Positions 52,293 through 59,391 of a stretch of DNA of 64,000 nt are shown here, in pieces; position 1 is the stretch's first letter; each line of letters opens with the position of its first letter. The translations under genes were made by a program, and so were the position numbers. The notes under the pieces were generated by a model. The model was given only the letters and a program-made list of their open reading frames with translations. It searched no databases and was not told the origin of the DNA. Origin of the DNA: Streptomyces sp. I6 (GTDB lineage Bacteria; Actinomycetota; Actinomycetes; Streptomycetales; Streptomycetaceae); NCBI GenBank assembly GCA_003725745.1, contig RHDP01000001.1, positions 2,633,501 to 2,697,500 of the forward strand, given 5' to 3'.

Positions 52293-53741
52293 GTGCGAAC
52301 CACCCCCGAGCACCGCGCGGTGCGCTTCGCGGCGGGCGAGGCACGCCGGGCGCCACTCACCTGGAGCCAGCAGTACTACCTGGCCGAAACGGACGCCGCC
52401 CGGCCGCTGGGGCGTGGGCTCGCCATCAGGAGGCTGTACGAACTGCGGGCCGGTGTGCGCGAGCGGGACGTCGTGGCGGCCCTGCGGGACCTGCTGCACC
52501 GCTTCGAGGGCCTGCGCAGCACGGTCGTCCGTGACCCGGCCGGTACGGGCGGCGCGGACGACTGCGCCGGAGCCGGGCAGCGCGTCCACGCGGAGGGCAC
52601 CCTGCACCTCGCCGTCCACGAGGTGGACGGCGCACAGGGGCCGGCGGAGGCCGCGGCCGCCGTACTGGACGAGCTGGCCGCGACGCCGTTCGACGTCGCC
52701 GAGGAGTGGCCGGTACGCGCGGCGCTGATCGGCCCCGCCGGCCTGCCCCGCTTCCTGGCACTGGTGTTCAGCCATGTCGCCGTGGACGCGTTCGCCCTGC
52801 TGCCGGTCACCGACCACCTCGTCTCCGCCGTCGCCGTACGCCGTCCCGAGTGGCCTCCCGCCCGAAGCCGGGACGCCGGCCGCAGCCCTCGTGAACAGGC
52901 CGCCGCCGAGGCGGCCGAGCCGGCCCGCCGCTCGGCGGAGCGCGCCCTGCGCCGAGCCGCCGACACCTTCCGCACCATGCCGGCGGCGCCCCCCGCCCCG
53001 GACGGCGCCGCGGCCACCGACCGGTACCGGTTCCTGTCGCGCACCTCGCCCGCACTGCACCAGGCGGCCGGTGCCGTGTCGCTGCGCACGGGGGAGAGCG
53101 TGGCCACCGTGCTCGCCGCGGCCATGATCGCGGTCGACGCCCACCTCGCGGACAGCCCGACGGGGTACCTGCAGCTGCTCGCCGCCAACCGGTCGCGCCC
53201 CGAGACCGTCAACGCCGTGGTGCCCTGTTCGCAGCCCGTGCCGTTCTGCGTGCCCGTGGCCGGCTCCTCGTTCCCGAAGCTGGTCCGTGCCACCGCATCG
53301 GCCGCCCTGGGCGCGTTGCGCCTCGGCTCGTATCCGCCGGACCGGCTGGCCGAGCTGCACCGCGTCGTGGAGCGGGAGCGGGGCGTCCGCCTGGACATCA
53401 CGCCCACGCTCAACTACCGGCCCCGGGCGGGCGCCCCGCCCCGCCGCGAGGTCACCGCGGCGGAGCTGGAGGAGTCCGCGGCGGCCGGTGTCACCCGCTG
53501 GATCCCCGGCGATCTGGTGTGGCGGTCCACCCGCTATCTGAGCGCCGACGTGAGCGAGTCCGGTATCCGGCTGGTGCTTCAGGTGGACACCCGGGTGCAC
53601 ACTCCCGGCTGGGCCGAGCGCTGGACGGCGGCGCTGGAGCGGCTGCTGTGCGCGGCCGCGACCCGGGAGGTGGCCGCGGAGGAGCTGCAGCGCGTGGTGA
53701 AGCAGTCGCAACCGACACGTCAGGAGCCGAGATGTCGCTGA
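52293..53741 (+). CDS. Condensation-domain-like acyltransferase
   Basis: This 482-residue protein has the two-lobed fold of NRPS condensation domains. TWSQQYYLAETD opens like C1 (S-x-A-Q-x-R-x-W/Y). The active-site motif reads SHVAVDAFALLP in place of HHxxxDG: the catalytic second histidine and the aspartate remain, while the first His is Ser and the Gly is Ala. A later segment, LDITPTLNYRP, resembles C5. It stands alone with no carrier or adenylation domain fused. It could move the aminoacyl group from the discrete carrier protein to an amine or alcohol acceptor. Start GTG 52293; the stop overlaps the next start by 10 bp. Confidence 0.78.
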   Translation: MRTTPEHRAVRFAAGEARRAPLTWSQQYYLAETDAARPLGRGLAIRRLYELRAGVRERDVVAALRDLLHRFEGLRSTVVRDPAGTGGADDCAGAGQRVHAEGTLHLAVHEVDGAQGPAEAAAAVLDELAATPFDVAEEWPVRAALIGPAGLPRFLALVFSHVAVDAFALLPVTDHLVSAVAVRRPEWPPARSRDAGRSPREQAAAEAAEPARRSAERALRRAADTFRTMPAAPPAPDGAAATDRYRFLSRTSPALHQAAGAVSLRTGESVATVLAAAMIAVDAHLADSPTGYLQLLAANRSRPETVNAVVPCSQPVPFCVPVAGSSFPKLVRATASAALGALRLGSYPPDRLAELHRVVERERGVRLDITPTLNYRPRAGAPPRREVTAAELEESAAAGVTRWIPGDLVWRSTRYLSADVSESGIRLVLQVDTRVHTPGWAERWTAALERLLCAAATREVAAEELQRVVKQSQPTRQEPRCR

Positions 53742-54973
53742 GCGGTACGCAACGGACCGTGGAGTTGGTCGGCGCGGGTGTCATGGCGGAGGGCTATCTC
53801 CGCGCGGCACAGCGCATGGGCCTGAGGGTGGGGCTGGTGGAGACCGCCGCCCGGCACGCCGAACTGGCGCCCCGGTTCCCCTGCGTCGTCGACTTCGAGC
53901 CGGTGGAGGGAGTCCCGGCCCGGGACGAGGCCTGGCTGCCCCCGGCGATGACGCTGGCCGGCCGGCTGGCCCCGGACGCGGTGCTGGGATTCGCCGAGCC
54001 GCATGTGCTCGCCACGGCGCTCGTACAGCACCGGCTCGGCGTGCCCGGGCCTGGCCTGGCCGCCGCCACGGTCTCCCGCAACAAGGCGTTGCAGCGGGGT
54101 GAGTTCCACCGCGCGGGCCTGCCGCAACCCGGCCACCGGCACACGGTACGGCTGTCCGACGCTTCCGCATGGGCCCTGGAGCGACTGCCCGTGGTCGTCA
54201 AACCCGTGTCGCTGCAGGGCAGCATGGGCGTCGAGCGGATCGACACCGCCGAGCAGTGGCAGGACGCCGTGCGCCGCCGCGACGACGAGGGCCCCCTGTT
54301 GGTCGAGAGCTATGTCGAGGGGCCGGAGTACAGCGTCGAGGCGCTGGTCCGGGACGGGCAGGTGCTGTTCACCAACCTCACCCGCAAGGAGACCACCGGG
54401 GCCCCGTTCTTCGTCGAGCTGTTCCACGAGGCCGGCCACGGCGCCCACCGCCCGGTGCTGCGGAAGGCGGCCGACGAGCTGTGCCGCGGCGTGGTGGCGA
54501 CGCTGGGTCTCGACACCGGGATCGCGCATCTGGAGTTCAGGGCCCGAGCCGACGACGACCTCGTGATCATGGAGGTCGCGGTACGCACCCCGGGCGACCA
54601 CATCCTGGAGATCATCTCCCTGGCGTACGGATTCGACGTGTACGAGGCATGCCTGCGGCTGGCCCTCGGTGAGCAGCCGCGGCTGCCGCCGGCGGACCGG
54701 GCAGCCGCGCGTTCCGCGGGCAGCCTGTTCCTCGGCGCGGGCCGGGCCGGGGTCCTCGCCGCACTCGACGTGACGGACTGGGCGGCCCGGGAGGGCGTGG
54801 TCCACCATGCGGCGCGGATGGCACCCGGCGCGGCCGTACGCCCCGCCGAGAACTCCGGGGACCGGCTGGCGTACGCCGTGCTCGACTGCCCGGACCCGAC
54901 GGAACTCGCCGCTCTGGCCGCGCGGTTGCGGGCGGCCGCCCGCGTGGAGATCACCGGCGCCGCCTCCTCCTGA
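53732..54973 (+). CDS. ATP-grasp ligase 2
   Basis: This 413-residue ATP-grasp carboxylate-amine ligase has LPVVVKPVSLQGSMGVERID (ATP-binding lysine), LLVESYVEGPEYSVEALVRD, and the Mg-binding VIMEVAVRTPGDHILEI. The last of these has V-R-T in place of the N-x-R found in ligases 1 and 3, a departure worth noting. ATG 53732 has AGGAG five bases upstream; upstream codons fall inside the condensation gene. It probably forms one amide bond of the product. It is paralogous to the flanking ATP-grasp genes but not a recent duplicate, judging by low similarity. Confidence 0.88.
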   Translation: MSLSGTQRTVELVGAGVMAEGYLRAAQRMGLRVGLVETAARHAELAPRFPCVVDFEPVEGVPARDEAWLPPAMTLAGRLAPDAVLGFAEPHVLATALVQHRLGVPGPGLAAATVSRNKALQRGEFHRAGLPQPGHRHTVRLSDASAWALERLPVVVKPVSLQGSMGVERIDTAEQWQDAVRRRDDEGPLLVESYVEGPEYSVEALVRDGQVLFTNLTRKETTGAPFFVELFHEAGHGAHRPVLRKAADELCRGVVATLGLDTGIAHLEFRARADDDLVIMEVAVRTPGDHILEIISLAYGFDVYEACLRLALGEQPRLPPADRAAARSAGSLFLGAGRAGVLAALDVTDWAAREGVVHHAARMAPGAAVRPAENSGDRLAYAVLDCPDPTELAALAARLRAAARVEITGAASS

Positions 54974-55032
54974 GCCGCGCCCGCGCTCAGCCGTCCGACG
55001 GAACCCCAGCACGCACAGGACAAGGAAGACGT

Positions 55033-56288
55033 ATGCCAGCAGAGCGAGTCTTGATCATCGGCGGCCGGATCGAGAACGTGCGCAAGGCCGTGGAGCAGGG
55101 GCTCGGGGTCGTGTACCTCCAGCAGCCTGGGCAGTTCACCCCCGAACACGCCAAGCTGGTCGACGCGGCCCTCCTCGTCGACTTCGCGGACTGGTCCGTG
55201 GTGGAGCCCATCGTTACGGCCGCCCACAAGGTCTACGGCTTCACCCGCGTGGCCACCACCGGCGAGGCGGGCGTGGAGACCGCCGGACGGATCAACGACC
55301 TGCTGGGCCTCGGCGGCGTCTCGCACGGGGTCGCCCGGCTGCTCCGGGACAAGCTGAGCATGCGCGAGCATCTCACCCGAGTCGGGGCCACCACGGTACC
55401 GGCGGCCGAGGTCACCGACCGGGCGGCGCTGGAGGCGTTCGGGGCCGCGCACGGCTACCCGTTCATCGTGAAGCCGGTCGACGGCATCGCGAGTCTGGGC
55501 ATCCAACTGGTGCGCGGACCGCAGGAGCTCGGCGCGGCCTGGGAGCGCATCGTCGAACTGCGCGCATCCGAGCACCAGTTCGCCCAGTACTTCCCCCTGG
55601 ACCGCTTCATCGCCGAGGGCTACGTCGAGGGGCCCGAGTTCAGCGTCGAGGCCTTCACCTTCGAGGGCCGGCATGTGATCGTCGCCGTCACGGAGAAGCT
55701 GACCGACGGCAACTTCGTGGAGGCGGGGCACGTGGTCCCGGCCCGTATCGGCACGGACGCCGAACGCGCCGTCGAGGCGGCCGTCGTGGAGTTCCTGGAC
55801 GCCGTGGGCGTGGTCCACGGTCCCACCCACACCGAGCTGCGGCTCTCCCCGGACGGGCCACGGGTGATCGAGTCCCACAACCGGCCGGGGGGCGACCGGA
55901 TCAGGGATCTGGTGGAAGCGGCGTACGGCTTCGACATGGAGGCCTACACGGTCGCCTGGCCGTGCCCCGGACTGCCGGCCCCGACCGGGCGGCCCCGCTG
56001 GTGCAGGCCGCCGCGACCCGTTTCCTGACCGCCGAGCCCGGGGTGGTGTCGAGGATCGAGGGCGCGGAGGAGGCCCGCGCCCTGGAGGGGGTCGTGGACC
56101 TGGACCTGTCGGTCCGCGCCGGGAGCGAGGTGGCCGCGCTCAGGTCCAGCTGGGACCGGATCGGCCAGGTGATCGCGGTCGGTGCCGACGCCGACGGGGC
56201 ACTGGCGACCTGTGACGAGGTGTGCGCCAGGACGGTCGTCGTCACCGGGGACGCCCCGGGGGACGACGCATCCGGGGCGGGCCGGTGA
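55033..56288 (+). pseudogene. ATP-grasp ligase 3, frameshifted near its end
   Basis: Restored, this is 418 residues. It contains YPFIVKPVDGIASLGIQLVR, FIAEGYVEGPEFSVEAFTFE, HTELRLSPDGPRVIESHNRP and GGDRIRDLVEAAYGFDMEA, a complete ATP-grasp core with Mg-binding N-R-P-G-G-D. The frame breaks at about 55985-56000. In the other frame the C-terminal domain continues as APLVQAAATRFLTAEPGVVS and VVDLDLSVRAGSEV to the stop at 56288. Catalytic residues all lie before the break. It is the third ligase of the cluster and the last clear biosynthetic gene. Confidence 0.85.
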
Positions 56289-56542
56289 GCCGCTCCGAGA
56301 TCACGTCCCCGGAGGAACTGCCCGGGGTGGCCGGACCGGCCTCACGCGCGGTGTTCGACACGGCCTCGACCACGCTCCGGGACGTGGACCGCCGGTCGCC
56401 GGGGCAGTCGCCGCTCCACCCGGTCGCGGCGGCTGCGGCGGACGGCCTGTGCGAGGTCTCCCCCAGGGGATCCGCCGGGCTTCGCCCACGCCGGGGACGA
56501 CTCGGCCCCGGCGATACCGGAGCGCCCGGGCGGCGGGGTTGA
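56285..56542 (+). CDS. Possible small protein after the last ligase
   Basis: GTG 56285 overlaps the ATP-grasp stop as GTGA, the same coupling used throughout this operon, and opens an 85-residue frame (VSRSEITSPEELPGVAGPAS). The first 50 residues look protein-like (AVFDTASTTLRDVDRR), and the rest is Arg/Gly-rich. I recognise no family. It may be a real short product, a frameshifted gene start, or chance. Confidence 0.35.
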   Translation: MSRSEITSPEELPGVAGPASRAVFDTASTTLRDVDRRSPGQSPLHPVAAAAADGLCEVSPRGSAGLRPRRGRLGPGDTGAPGRRG

Positions 56543-56935
56543 CCGTGTGTGCGGAATGCACTTGACAACCCTCGGACAGGGCTTGCCTCCGCCGCGCCCG
56601 GACCGCCGGCCGCTTCGGGTCAGCGGCCGCGCGAAGCCACTGCGGGACGCGCGGTTCATCGACCGCGGGGTGGTCCGGGGCGGTCCTCGGCCGGGGCTGG
56701 GCCGAGGACCGTCCCGTGACCCTGCCCGGACATGGAGGAGTTCTCCTCCCCCTGCGGCTGCTGCGCGCCCGGCTCCGGCCCCCTCGGCCCGGGCCCCCGG
56801 CGCCGTGCCCCGCGCGGGTGCAGATCCCCCGGCACGGGGTGGAGGGGTATGAAGCCGGAGCCGCTGGGACGGCGCTACGGCCCCGAGCGCGAGCGACACC
56901 GCCCTCCCCAGCCTCCGGCATCCCGCAGAATGACT
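56543..56935. other. Spacer with no recognised gene
   Basis: This GC-rich stretch between the end of the biosynthetic operon and the regulator region has open frames on both strands that are Pro/Arg/Gly-rich and lack any family pattern. From 56936 the GC content drops sharply where the regulatory region begins. Confidence 0.4.
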
Positions 56936-56941
56936 CAATGC

Positions 56942-56992
56942 TTGCCAGATATTGTCAATCTATTGCCAATATCTTCCCTTGCCATCTAGTGT
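56942..56992 (+). promoter_or_regulatory. AT-rich promoter with repeated TTGCCA boxes
   Basis: TTGCCA occurs at 56942, 56963 and 56979, with TTGTCA at 56952. TTGCCA 56963-56968 and TAGTGT 56987-56992 can serve as -35 and -10 (18-bp spacer) for the small peptide gene. The other copies may be regulator half-sites. This is the least GC-rich stretch of the cluster. Confidence 0.45.
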
Positions 56993-57091
56993 TCGATTCG
57001 ACCCGCGCGACCGGAGCCCTTCCATGCCCACAGGCCGGAGGCCGCGGCCGATGGCGCGGGACTGAAACACTGGATGCCGAGGAGCCAGATT

Positions 57092-57252
57092 GTGAAGATC
57101 GCCAAGCTTGCCAAGATCGCCGCCGGGGGCTGGCCGTCCTTGTCCTGTCCGTCAACTTCACGCCCGGAACAGGGGACACGCCCGAACGTTCCGCCGTTTC
57201 GAGCGCGAGCACTCAACCCGGTACGCCGAGCGACGTCATCGACTGGCCGTAA
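57092..57252 (+). pseudogene. Small signal-peptide-bearing peptide, candidate pheromone precursor (one base missing)
   Basis: GTG 57092 has a near-ideal ribosome site (GAGGAG 57079-57084, 7-nt spacer). It starts VKIAKLAKIAAGG: three lysines before a hydrophobic stretch. Restoring one G in the GGGGG run at 57125-57129 continues LAVLVLSVNF, a complete signal-peptide core, then a soluble Ser/Thr/Pro tail ending SDVIDWP, 53 residues in all. Without this correction the frame gives no sensible product. It lies 180 bp upstream of an XRE-TPR regulator on the same strand. This is the arrangement of RRNPP systems, in which a secreted peptide is matured, re-imported and bound by the TPR domain. The role is inferred from context. 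Confidence 0.45.
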
Positions 57253-57306
57253 GAGCCGCCGCACCCAAGCGGCCGCTCGAACAACCGGGCCGATTGCCCA
57301 CCTTGA

Positions 57307-57319
57307 GGCAAAGTTTGCC
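57307..57319. promoter_or_regulatory. Palindrome GGCAA-AGT-TTGCC upstream of the XRE regulator
   Basis: This inverted repeat shares its arms with the pepM divergent-promoter palindrome (34268-34281). A possible -10, TAGTAT (57351-57356), and a second hairpin-like repeat CGATGG-N7-CCATCG (57327-57345) lie between it and the gene. Confidence 0.5.
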
Positions 57320-57434
57320 AAATCGTCGATGGAATGAAACCATCGGAGGCTAGTATTCAAGCCCGGCCCGCGGTCGGGCTTGAATTGTCCGGTCGGGGGA
57401 ACAACGCACCACGTGTTCCTCGCAGAGGTGGAAG

Positions 57435-58649
57435 TTGCTTGAGCAGCCAGCATTCGGTCGACGTCTGCGCCAGCTGAGACAGCAGCGGGGTAAGTCCCAG
57501 GTCGAGTTGACAGGACCTGGAATGTCCGCCACATATCTGTCACGTCTGGAATCCGGCAGCCGACGCCCGACTGAGCGTTCGGTCGCCTACCTGGCCGAAC
57601 GTCTCGGCATTCCGGTCGAGAGCTTCGAGCAGCAGCCCGGGGACAGCCTGACCGATGCGCTCGCCTCGGTCGCCGCGCTCTCGGAGCGGGAGGTCGACGA
57701 GGAGGCGGCGGGCATCCTCGTCGAGGCACTGGACGCCGCCGACGATGCCGACCCGGTCATGCGCTGGCATGCGCTCGCCCAGCTCGCCAGGTGCTACGAG
57801 GCCCTCGGTGACTTTCCCGGTCAGCGGGACGCACTGATGCGCCTGAGCGAGCTGAGCGACGACATGGGCCGGCCGGTCCTCCAGGTCCGGGCCCAGCTGC
57901 GGTTGGCACGCTGCGCCCGCAACCTCGGCGACGCGGAGGCGGCCCGTGCGGCCGTGCGGCAGGTACTGGCCATCAGCCAGGAGCACGGCGTCCGGATCTC
58001 CGCCTCGGATCTGGTACGCAGCAGGCTCGTCCTGGTGTCCGCGGAAGCGGAGCTGGGCGACGTCGCCGAGGCCGCCCGGCTCGTCGACGAGGTCCGCACG
58101 TCGCTGGAGGGCACCGACGGGGTGCTGACGGCCGAGGTGCTCTGGACCGCGGCCACCGTCAGCACCCGGCAGGGCAATCACGCCCGCGCCTTCGCCTTCC
58201 TGCTCGAGGCGCTGGGGGCCCTCGACAGCCGCGACAACCTCGTGCTCTGGATCAGGCTGCGGCTGGCCGCGGCATCCCTGTCCATGCAGTCCATGCCGCC
58301 GCGGCTCGCCGAAGCGGAGTCCTTCCTCGACAGCGTCGAACCGCTGCTGAAGGTCGCCGGTCCGCTGCGGCACTGGCACGAACTGCTCTTCCTCAAGGCC
58401 AAGCTCGCCTACCATCAGGGGGACGCCGACCGCGCCCGGGAACTGGTGGCCCAGGCTGACGAGGGCGCCCAGTCGTTCACCTACCGCGACCAGGTGCGGC
58501 TCGAGGTCCTGCGCGGAGTGCTCGACCTGAAGGCCGGCGACCAGGAGGCGAGCGGCCGGCTCAGGGCACTCGTCGCCCAGGTGGAGACGGCCAACATGCC
58601 CGACCTCGCGGCCGAGGTCTGGCGCTCGGTGGCCGAGAGCCTGCTCTAG
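57435..58649 (+). CDS. XRE-family regulator with TPR-like domain
   Basis: This 404-residue cytoplasmic transcription regulator has a helix-turn-helix of the Cro/CI type at residues 8-62 (FGRRLRQLRQQRGKSQVEL, MSATYLSRLESGSRRP, VAYLAERLGIPVESF). The rest is a helical-repeat domain of TPR type (ALAQLARCYEALGDFPGQR, LRLARCARNLGDAEAARAAV, LRLAAASLSMQSMPPRLAEA). TTG 57435 is the only workable start, with GAGG six bases upstream. HTH plus TPR is the layout of peptide-responsive RRNPP regulators. Palindromes upstream of it and of pepM, and its place at the cluster end, make it the likely pathway-specific regulator. Confidence 0.88.
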   Translation: MLEQPAFGRRLRQLRQQRGKSQVELTGPGMSATYLSRLESGSRRPTERSVAYLAERLGIPVESFEQQPGDSLTDALASVAALSEREVDEEAAGILVEALDAADDADPVMRWHALAQLARCYEALGDFPGQRDALMRLSELSDDMGRPVLQVRAQLRLARCARNLGDAEAARAAVRQVLAISQEHGVRISASDLVRSRLVLVSAEAELGDVAEAARLVDEVRTSLEGTDGVLTAEVLWTAATVSTRQGNHARAFAFLLEALGALDSRDNLVLWIRLRLAAASLSMQSMPPRLAEAESFLDSVEPLLKVAGPLRHWHELLFLKAKLAYHQGDADRARELVAQADEGAQSFTYRDQVRLEVLRGVLDLKAGDQEASGRLRALVAQVETANMPDLAAEVWRSVAESLL

Positions 58650-58694
58650 CTGGGCTTGTGTCGACCTGTAACGACCTGTGTCGCGTCGTGAGGG

Positions 58695-58712
58695 CCCCCT
58701 TGGCGGAGGGGG
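58695..58712 (+). terminator. Short hairpin after the XRE gene
   Basis: CCCCCT-TGGCGG-AGGGGG lies 45 bp after the stop. The stem is only 6 bp, so this is a weak candidate. Confidence 0.35.
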
Positions 58713-58739
58713 ACCCCCCGGAGACCGGGATCTCGAGAT

Positions 58740-58874
58740 TGCAGAGGAGACAGCACCCGGTGGGAAGCGCGTACACCAAGCGGCACACCGAGGAGTCCAC
58801 GCGGGACGCGATCGCACTCGTCGATTCCTCGGGCAGGACGGTCACCGCCGTCGCCCGGGAGCCCGGCGTGAGTT
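58740..58874 (+). mobile_element. IS3-family OrfA N-terminal remnant
   Basis: From GTG 58760, the first 38 residues (VGSAYTKRHTEESTRDAIAL, then VDSSGRTVTAVAREPGVS) match the N-terminal HTH of actinobacterial IS3-family transposase OrfA, which typically reads MGSKYTKRYSEEFKRDA..LV.SSGRTV..VAR.LGVS. The typical IS leader AGAGGAGACAGC precedes it. The match ends abruptly after GVS at about 58874. No OrfB and no right end are found. It marks an insertion or recombination event at the cluster border. Confidence 0.6.
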
Positions 58875-59101
58875 TCAGGATCGCCCGGTACCGCAGGGAC
58901 GAGGACTTCACCGATGACCGGTGGGACGTGACCCACCTCGGCGAGCGGACCCTGGCAGAGGTCTTCCACATCACGCACCCCGACCACCTCGGTGACACCT
59001 ACCGGGTGACGGAGGAGCAGGCCGCCAAGCTCGCACCACTCACCGGACTCACCTTCGACCTCGAAACCTATGAGTACTACCTGGAGCCGACCGCCGACTG
59101 A
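58760..59101 (+). CDS. Chimeric protein: IS3 OrfA start joined to an unrelated C-terminal domain
   Basis: This 113-residue open frame has IS3-transposase-derived residues 1-38. From RIARYRRDEDFTDDRWDVTH to the end (DHLGDTYRVTEEQAAKLAPL, then TFDLETYEYYLEPTAD) it is an acidic segment seen in other Streptomyces hypothetical proteins. The original N-terminus of that protein was probably replaced when the IS element recombined. Expression could now start from the IS ribosome site (AGAGGAGA). The function is unknown. A hairpin terminator follows. Confidence 0.6.
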   Translation: MGSAYTKRHTEESTRDAIALVDSSGRTVTAVAREPGVSFRIARYRRDEDFTDDRWDVTHLGERTLAEVFHITHPDHLGDTYRVTEEQAAKLAPLTGLTFDLETYEYYLEPTAD

Positions 59102-59126
59102 TCCGAGCGGATACCCGGCTCACCAC

Positions 59127-59159
59127 GGCCCGGCGCCGTCGCTTGCGACGCGCCGGGCC
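59127..59159 (+). terminator. Hairpin terminator
   Basis: GGCCCGGCGC(C)GTCGC-TTGC... pairs with GACGCGCCGGGCC: a stem of about 14 bp with one bulge, 25 bp after the stop at 59101. The rest of the 290-bp gap to 59392 shows nothing recognisable. Confidence 0.6.
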
Positions 59160-59391
59160 CTGCCCGGTCCCGAGCTGCGCGTGCTCCGCGAACGCCCGCC
59201 CTGTTGCTGCCTCCTGTCGGGTTGGGCCTTCCCCCATGCGAAGAGGGCAACAGGGGTGATCACCTTCGCTGCGCAGGCCGTCGGCCGTCCCTGACGAGCG
59301 CGGTGGAGCCGGGGGAGCCGCGACGAGGGCCGGAGCGCGGCGGTGGCCCGAGGGACCGGCCCTCCTCGGATGGCTGCGCGCGGTAGGCGTC

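Noticed and set aside
56547-56852. A 101-codon frame (LTTLGQGLPPPRPDRRPLRV) downstream of the last ligase
   Set aside because: It has no recognisable family, no ribosome site, and Pro/Arg bias. It could be a decayed fragment, but I cannot support it.
57435-58649. Reading the XRE protein as a plain BldD-like core regulator
   Set aside because: It is more than twice the length of BldD and has a long helical-repeat domain; BldD-type proteins lack this.
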